The notes below the pieces were generated by a model. The model saw only the letters and a list, made by a program, of their open reading frames with translations. It did no database searches and was not told where the DNA came from. Made by a program: the position numbers and the translations under genes. DNA of 57,359 nt from Pseudoalteromonas sp. Z1A8 (GTDB lineage Bacteria > Pseudomonadota > Gammaproteobacteria > Enterobacterales > Alteromonadaceae), in assembly GCF_011378855.1 (NCBI RefSeq), contig NZ_WTLB01000029.1, positions 1 to 57,359 on the forward strand, in the 5' to 3' direction. How positions within the stretch are numbered: the first letter of the stretch is position 1; each line of letters starts with the position of its first letter. Shown here piece after piece: positions 52,638 to 57,359 of this stretch.

Positions 52638-52668
52638 CCTATAAAAGGTACAACGTACCTTTTATAGG
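52638..52668. repeat. 14-bp perfect inverted repeat
   Basis: CCTATAAAAGGTAC (52638-52651) pairs with GTACCTTTTATAGG (52655-52668) around AAC. It has no T tail. It could be a second terminator or an operator. Confidence 0.45.
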
Positions 52669-52742
52669 CTTAACTTTGTTTATTAATTATCCGAACAGTT
52701 TTATTTAATCAAATAAAATGAACTTTCTATTCACTTTAAAAA

Positions 52743-52757
52743 CAATAACCATTATCA
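52743..52757. promoter_or_regulatory. Fur box
   Basis: Fifteen bases matching the TGATAAT-N-ATTATCA Fur consensus at 12 of 14 positions, 37 bp upstream of the receptor ATG. Confidence 0.7.
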
Positions 52758-52775
52758 TTCGCGCAAATTCAATAA

Positions 52776-52790
52776 CGCGAATAGTTATCA
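52776..52790. promoter_or_regulatory. Second Fur-like site
   Basis: A further 10-of-14 match to the same consensus (ending TTATCA), just before the start codon; Fur often binds such tandem sites. Confidence 0.45.
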
Positions 52791-52794
52791 CTCT

Positions 52795-55215
52795 ATGAAA
52801 ACGTTTAAGTACTCTCTTATTACTCTTGCTTGTTTAAATGCAAATATGGCATTTGCCCAAAATACACAAGTTGATGCTGATATTGAACGCATCAGCGTAT
52901 ACGAAAAACAAAACCGCGTGGTGATGAGTTCTGGTCTTGCGACTAAATCAGACATGTCTTTAATGGAAACACCTGCACCGGTTGTTATTATTGACCGTGA
53001 ACTTATTGAATCTCAAGGTGTAGATAGTCTACAAGATTTAGTTAGAAACGTAAGTGGTTTAACACAAGCAGGTAATAACTACGGTATTGGTGATAACCTA
53101 GTAATTCGTGGTTTAGATGCAAACTACACCTACGATGGTATGTATGGTGGTGCAGGCCTGGGTAATACATTTAACCCAACTCGTTCACTTACAAATGTTG
53201 AATCTGTTGAGGTTTTAAAAGGCCCAGCAACAGGTTTATATGGCATTGGTAGCGCAGGTGGCGTAATTAACCTAATTGAGAAAAAGCCAGAGTTTGAAGA
53301 AAAACACAAAGTATCGGTTGAGCTTGGCCAGTGGGACAGCTACTCGTTATCGTTTGATAGCACTAACGCGATAACAGATGATTTAGCATATCGTGTAATG
53401 GCTAAAACAGCGTCAAGTGACGGCTTTCGTGATTTAAAAGAAGATCGCGACGAAATTTACACCTCGCTTAAGTACGTGCTTAACGATAGACAAAATATCA
53501 TGCTTTCTGCAGCCTATATAAAAGATGAAATAGCGGTTGATTCTATTGGTCACCCTATTCGTATTTACAATGCAGAAACTGCAAACGGTTTAAGCGCGGG
53601 TGAAGTAACCGGTGCCGATTTAGTAAACGACCCTACAGGAAGCGGCGTACAGTTAAGCGACGCGCAACGCGACCAACTTGCTAATTCGCTATCTGCATCT
53701 GATGGCTTAACACCTTATAGCTTTGGCACAAACGGTATTATTTCGCCAATGGCTGATGATAACGAAGGTGAAGAGCTGCGATTTAAATTAACGCATAACT
53801 ATTACATTACTGACGATTTATTTTTAAACCAGCAGCTACAGTACCGTAACTACACATCGAGCTTTGCACGTCAAACAGGTGCTTATAACTACGTGTATTC
53901 CACTCGCGATTCAATTATAAATAACGACCCTCGTGCACCTTTAGTTGAAGATGGCGTACTTTACCCGTATGCAGCACGCCGACAAGAATATCGCCAAGTA
54001 GAAGCCGATGAAAAGTCGTGGCAGTACTTTTTAGATTTACGTTATGACTTTATGTTAGGCGACGTAGATAACGAATTACTTGTAAACGCAAACTACGAAG
54101 ATAGAGATATTCGTTTTAAACAATACTCTATTTATGACGCTGATAAAGTAATTAACGACAGTGATGGTAACTTACTTTACCAAGGCACATTGCCATACAT
54201 TTACGATATCAGAGAGCCAAATTGGCCAAGCGGTGGCTTTGATGACTACGATCCGCTTAAAACCAGCGACTACAATAAAAAAGTACAAGCATGGGGATTA
54301 GGCATTCAACATGTAGGTTATATAACTGAAGAACTTACAACACGCGTAGGTGTAGCTTATAATCGTATTGAGCAAACTTACGAGCACTTTGGAGTAGATG
54401 TACGCTATAGCTCAAGCCGCGCTGAACCAACTCCTGAAGCGAATACTTCAGATAGCGGTTTAACATATAATCTTGGTGCAACGTATCAGCCAACTGAAGA
54501 TTTATCTGTATTTGTAAATCACTCTAAAGGGCGTACTGCTTATAGTGTTTTAGGCTCTGTTGCAGGTAACGAAGCCGACCGAGAAGACTCAGAATCAATG
54601 AGTAACGATTTAGGTTTTAGATTTAAAGCATTTGACGATCAGCTACTTGCCTCAATTGTTGTATTTGAAAGCTCGCGTACTAATTTAGAGTATAGCAATC
54701 CATTATATGAAGCAGGTGTTTCTGCCGACAACGTAGTTGAGAGCTTTTATGACGGTAAAGAAGAAACCAAAGGTATAGAACTTGATTTAAATGCTTACCT
54801 AAATGATAAGTGGAAAGTAAACATAAACGGTATTTATCAAGATGCACGTGACAAAAGTAATCCTAATAGCAGCAGTTACGACACACGCCAAAAAGGCGTA
54901 CCTTACGTAACAGCAAGCACGTGGGTAACTTACTATGCTGATATGTTTAACTTACCTGAAGCTGTAAATATAAGTGGTGGTATTACGTTTGTAGATAACA
55001 GAAGTACTAATTCAAGTTCATTCTCGATTCCTGATGGTTATGTACCAAGTTACACGATTTACGATACAGCGGTATCGTATACAACTGATAAATGGCATAT
55101 GCAGTTAAACTTAAATAACTTATTCAACAAAAAATATTACTCTAAAGCAATGTTTTTAGGTGGTATGCCAGGGGAAGAGCGTAATGCAAAACTAAGTTTT
55201 AGTTACACACTTTAA
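52795..55215 (+). CDS. TonB-dependent siderophore receptor
   Basis: An 806-residue outer-membrane receptor. It has a signal peptide (about 1-21), then a plug with TPAPVVIIDRELIESQG near 62 and IRGLDANYTYDGMYG near 105, which is the siderophore-receptor type, and ESVEVLKGPATGLYGIGSAGG near 140. It ends in a barrel with a C-terminal aromatic residue pattern (LSFSYTL). One strong and one weaker Fur-like site precede the gene, so iron limitation should induce it. The ribosome site is weak. The siderophore is not identifiable; no biosynthesis genes are nearby. Confidence 0.93.
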   Translation: MKTFKYSLITLACLNANMAFAQNTQVDADIERISVYEKQNRVVMSSGLATKSDMSLMETPAPVVIIDRELIESQGVDSLQDLVRNVSGLTQAGNNYGIGDNLVIRGLDANYTYDGMYGGAGLGNTFNPTRSLTNVESVEVLKGPATGLYGIGSAGGVINLIEKKPEFEEKHKVSVELGQWDSYSLSFDSTNAITDDLAYRVMAKTASSDGFRDLKEDRDEIYTSLKYVLNDRQNIMLSAAYIKDEIAVDSIGHPIRIYNAETANGLSAGEVTGADLVNDPTGSGVQLSDAQRDQLANSLSASDGLTPYSFGTNGIISPMADDNEGEELRFKLTHNYYITDDLFLNQQLQYRNYTSSFARQTGAYNYVYSTRDSIINNDPRAPLVEDGVLYPYAARRQEYRQVEADEKSWQYFLDLRYDFMLGDVDNELLVNANYEDRDIRFKQYSIYDADKVINDSDGNLLYQGTLPYIYDIREPNWPSGGFDDYDPLKTSDYNKKVQAWGLGIQHVGYITEELTTRVGVAYNRIEQTYEHFGVDVRYSSSRAEPTPEANTSDSGLTYNLGATYQPTEDLSVFVNHSKGRTAYSVLGSVAGNEADREDSESMSNDLGFRFKAFDDQLLASIVVFESSRTNLEYSNPLYEAGVSADNVVESFYDGKEETKGIELDLNAYLNDKWKVNINGIYQDARDKSNPNSSSYDTRQKGVPYVTASTWVTYYADMFNLPEAVNISGGITFVDNRSTNSSSFSIPDGYVPSYTIYDTAVSYTTDKWHMQLNLNNLFNKKYYSKAMFLGGMPGEERNAKLSFSYTL

Positions 55216-55219
55216 CTAG

Positions 55220-55418
55220 TTAACCTGAACTCTGGATAATAAATCTATCTCAAGCAGCTATTTTCAGCGCTCACTACGTTGAATTTACTTGCAATAGGCC
55301 AGCTATTGACGCGTAAATTCGCCTTGTTTTCACTGAAAATCTCTAGCTAGAGAGAATAAATTTAAATATCACTATAATTCAATACGTTGTTAAATCTCTT
55401 AACCAAAGCTCAGGTTAA
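55220..55418. repeat. Second MITE-like element with TTAACCTGA ends
   Basis: The left end TTAACCTGAACTCTGG (55220-55235) and right end CCAAAGCTCAGGTTAA (55403-55418) are inverted with 14 of 16 matches. The 199-bp interior has no reading frame. Its termini are unrelated to those of elements A-D. I cannot fix a target duplication. Confidence 0.65.
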
Positions 55419-55428
55419 TTAAATACTT

Positions 55429-55466
55429 AAAAAGCACGGTTTTCTAATTTAGAAGCCGTGCTTTTT
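55429..55466. terminator. Terminator between receptor and adhP
   Basis: AAAAAGCACGG (55429-55439) and CCGTGCTTTTT (55456-55466) form an 11-bp stem with A and T flanks; it serves both convergent genes. Confidence 0.9.
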
Positions 55467-55493
55467 TTGTGTTTTATAAACGCTGAATTTAGA

Positions 55494-56510
55494 TTAGATA
55501 GTAACGACTATGCGACCGTTAATTTCACCTTTGAGCATATCATCAAAAATTTCGCTAATATCCTCTAAACGTTTTTCTTCAATAATTGCTTTTACCTTAC
55601 CTTGCGCGGCAAACTCTAAGCATTCTTGTAAATCTTTACGTGTACCAACAATAGAGCCCACTACTGACACGCCATTAAGCACAGTATCAAAAATAGGCAG
55701 TGGCATATCCTCTGGAGGTAACCCCACTAGTACACATTTACCGCCGCGGCGTACACTTTTATAAGCTTGCTCAAACCCAGCTTTAGACACCGCAGTACAC
55801 ACTACAGCATGCGCACCACCAACTTGTTCAAAAATAGCTTCGCTTGGAACAACTTCTTTAAAGTCGAGGGTTATATCTGCGCCAAGCTCTTTAGCAAGCG
55901 CGAGTTTTTCTTTACCTGTATCAACAGCTATTACATTAAAACCCATTGCTTTAGCGTACTGTACTGCTAAATGACCAAGCCCGCCTACACCAACAATAGC
56001 AACCCACTGCCCCGGTTTAGCACCGGATACTTTTAATGCTTTATAGGTTGTAACACCTGCACAAAATAATGGAGCAGCTTCAGAAAAGCCTAATCCCTCA
56101 GGTATTTTTACAACGTAATCACCGTGAGCCAAACAATATTCTGCATAACTACCATCAATAGAATAGCCAGTATTGTTCTGCGATAAACACAGTGTTTCTT
56201 TGCCGTCTAGGCAAAACTCACAGTGCCCGCATGCACTATAAAGCCAAGGAACACCCACTCTGTCGCCAACTTTTAAATGCTTAATGTTGCTGCCAACTTT
56301 ATCAATAACACCAACACCTTCATGCCCTGGTACTAATGGCATTTTTGGTTTTACTGGCCAATCACCATGGCAAGCATGTAAATCAGTATGGCAAACACCA
56401 CAGGCCGCTATTTTAACTAAAACATCATTTATTCCAACCTCAGGGATTGGTAAGTCTGTTATTTGTAATTTACCTTTGTATTCATTATTAATTGCAGCTT
56501 TCATAGTCAT
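55494..56510 (-). CDS. adhP: Zinc-dependent alcohol dehydrogenase, AdhP-type
   Basis: A 338-residue medium-chain dehydrogenase oxidising primary alcohols with NAD. The catalytic zinc ligands are in CGVCHTDLH (Cys37) and PGHEGVG (His61), with Cys in [10 protein letters not shown] near 150. The structural zinc cysteines are [15 protein letters not shown] near 93-107. The Rossmann motif [14 protein letters not shown] is near 172. The length matches E. coli AdhP (336). A GbsR/MarR-type regulator is divergent, 200 bp away, and may control it. Confidence 0.93.
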   Translation of the reverse strand: MTMKAAINNEYKGKLQITDLPIPEVGINDVLVKIAACGVCHTDLHACHGDWPVKPKMPLVPGHEGVGVIDKVGSNIKHLKVGDRVGVPWLYSACGHCEFCLDGKETLCLSQNNTGYSIDGSYAEYCLAHGDYVVKIPEGLGFSEAAPLFCAGVTTYKALKVSGAKPGQWVAIVGVGGLGHLAVQYAKAMGFNVIAVDTGKEKLALAKELGADITLDFKEVVPSEAIFEQVGGAHAVVCTAVSKAGFEQAYKSVRRGGKCVLVGLPPEDMPLPIFDTVLNGVSVVGSIVGTRKDLQECLEFAAQGKVKAIIEEKRLEDISEIFDDMLKGEINGRIVVTI

Positions 56511-56710
56511 TCCATCGTATGTGAAAAAATTAAAAAAAAGGATTTATTTACGTATTGTTGTGTGTACAACATATCCTAATATAGATGTATGAATATTAAT
56601 CTAAATCATACTTTAGTCGTTTAAATTGATTTATAAAGTGGCTAAGAACTTGCTATCCAAAATGAGCGTGCTAGCATTTAGTTTCTGAAATTACTGAAAG
56701 TTATTAAGCA

Positions 56711-57256
56711 ATGAGTTTATCCGAAAAGAATTTTGCCTTCGTAATGCATTGTGGTGAGATGGGCAGCCGCTGGGGATTTAATCGTACAATTGGGCAAATG
56801 TGTGGCTTGCTGATTATTACTAAAAACCCGATGACAGCCAACGAGATTGCTGATGCGCTTAGTATTTCTCGCGGTAATGTAAGTATGGGTATTAAAGAAC
56901 TGCAATCGTGGCAATTAATTAGAGTACAACATATTCCAGGCGATCGAAAAGAGTACTACGCCCCTGCTGGCGATATTTGGGATATGGCTAATCGTGTATT
57001 TGAAGAACGTAAAAAACGCGAAATTGAGCCCACCCTAACATTGCTGCGCGATAACTTATTAGACGAAGCCAGTAACGACGACGAACTATACGCGCAAAAA
57101 CAAATGGGTGAAATTCATAACCTACTTGAAACCGTAACAAAATGGTCTTCAGAGTTACAGCGTTTAACGCCAGAACAACTCAATAAGCTGATGAAGCTAG
57201 GCTCTGGTATTGGTAAAGTTATTGACCTAAAAGATAAGATTTTTAAAAAAGAATAA
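56711..57256 (+). CDS. GbsR/MarR-family transcriptional regulator
   Basis: A 181-residue regulator with a winged helix (about 22-80; NEIADALSISRGNVSMGIKEL is the recognition region) and a C-terminal helical part for dimerisation. The GbsR type controls osmoprotectant or alcohol-related genes in several bacteria. It is divergent from adhP, so local control of that gene is plausible. A good terminator follows. Confidence 0.88.
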   Translation: MSLSEKNFAFVMHCGEMGSRWGFNRTIGQMCGLLIITKNPMTANEIADALSISRGNVSMGIKELQSWQLIRVQHIPGDRKEYYAPAGDIWDMANRVFEERKKREIEPTLTLLRDNLLDEASNDDELYAQKQMGEIHNLLETVTKWSSELQRLTPEQLNKLMKLGSGIGKVIDLKDKIFKKE

Positions 57257-57274
57257 AGCCGCAATTGCGGCTTT
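57255..57274 (+). terminator. GbsR-like gene terminator
   Basis: AAAGCCGC (57255-57262) and GCGGCTTT (57267-57274) form an 8-bp stem with loop AATT; ATTTAT follows. Confidence 0.85.
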
Positions 57275-57307
57275 ATTTATCTTGAATTCAAGTATTAAGT
57301 GCAATCA

Positions 57308-57359
57308 TTATGCAGCCACCAGAACTTCTGATTGCCCCGTAAATAATTCATGAGGGGTT
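57308..57359 (-). pseudogene. C-terminal end of a probable transposase (partial at window edge)
   Basis: The minus-strand frame reads TPHELFTGQSEVLVAA and stops at 57308. TPHE-F with a small hydrophobic tail resembles the C-terminus of IS30-type transposases. Only 16 residues are visible, so the call is tentative, and whether the gene is intact lies outside the window. Confidence 0.35.

Noticed and set aside
1..57359. CRISPR array, toxin-antitoxin pair, or known defence system
   Set aside because: No spaced direct repeats of the right size, no cas or defence-domain genes; the recombinase and RAYT are isolated genes.

Overview
The window is chromosomal DNA of a low-GC marine gammaproteobacterium. 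It most likely comes from the Alteromonadales, with Pseudoalteromonas the best fit. Pointers are the divergent ppsR/ppsA pair followed by a YdiJ homologue, a complete TonB2-type locus (DUF3450, TtpC, ExbB2, ExbD2, TonB2, TPR), large TonB-dependent receptors, a RAYT-type transposase of the large marine class, and short inverted-repeat elements with TACCAAT ends between genes. The genus is an inference; no rRNA or marker gene is present. I saw no tRNA, rRNA, CRISPR array or intact prophage.

Layout. 1-9.6 kb: ppsR, ppsA, a small membrane protein, a YdiJ-type 2-hydroxyacid dehydrogenase, then a tyrosine recombinase whose stop codon overlaps the start of a CPA1 antiporter. 9.7-21.9 kb: SYLF lipoprotein, an AT-rich coiled-coil protein, two patatin-like enzymes, an AgcS symporter, a citrulline/ornithine-to-proline module (ocd-ctlX with a divergent Lrp-type regulator), a RAYT transposase, a flavin monooxygenase, and a siderophore-interacting reductase divergent from a MarR regulator with two operator-like palindromes between them. 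21.9-28.3 kb: SOS-controlled umuDC, small hypothetical genes, a voltage-gated-type ion channel and a DUF748-like protein. 28.3-31.7 kb: a GGDEF-EAL protein and asd.

31.9-41.8 kb is the most coherent region. A beta-helix-like lipoprotein and a 905-residue TonB-dependent receptor form one transcription unit, preceded by four 11-bp-phased PhoB-type half-sites at the right distance from a -10 box. A complete TonB2 energiser operon lies immediately upstream and ends in its own terminator. The natural reading is a phosphate-starvation-induced outer-membrane uptake system of unknown substrate with its dedicated energy module beside it.

42.0-57.4 kb: a chemoreceptor/diguanylate cyclase/DsbA-like run, a FucP-family sugar transporter sharing an identical GGAACGTTCC palindrome with the chemoreceptor promoter, a periplasmic binding protein, an RNA methyltransferase with a UPF0260 protein, a DUF885 lipoprotein divergent from a secreted amidohydrolase, a Fur-box-preceded siderophore receptor, AdhP with a divergent GbsR/MarR regulator, and the last codons of a probable transposase at the edge.

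Four short elements (A-D) share TACCAAT/ATTGGTA ends and a 3-bp TTA/TAA direct flank. Two of them sit exactly on the TAA stop codons of ppsR and asd, where the duplication of the target restores the stop. A second, unrelated inverted-repeat element lies at about 55.3 kb.
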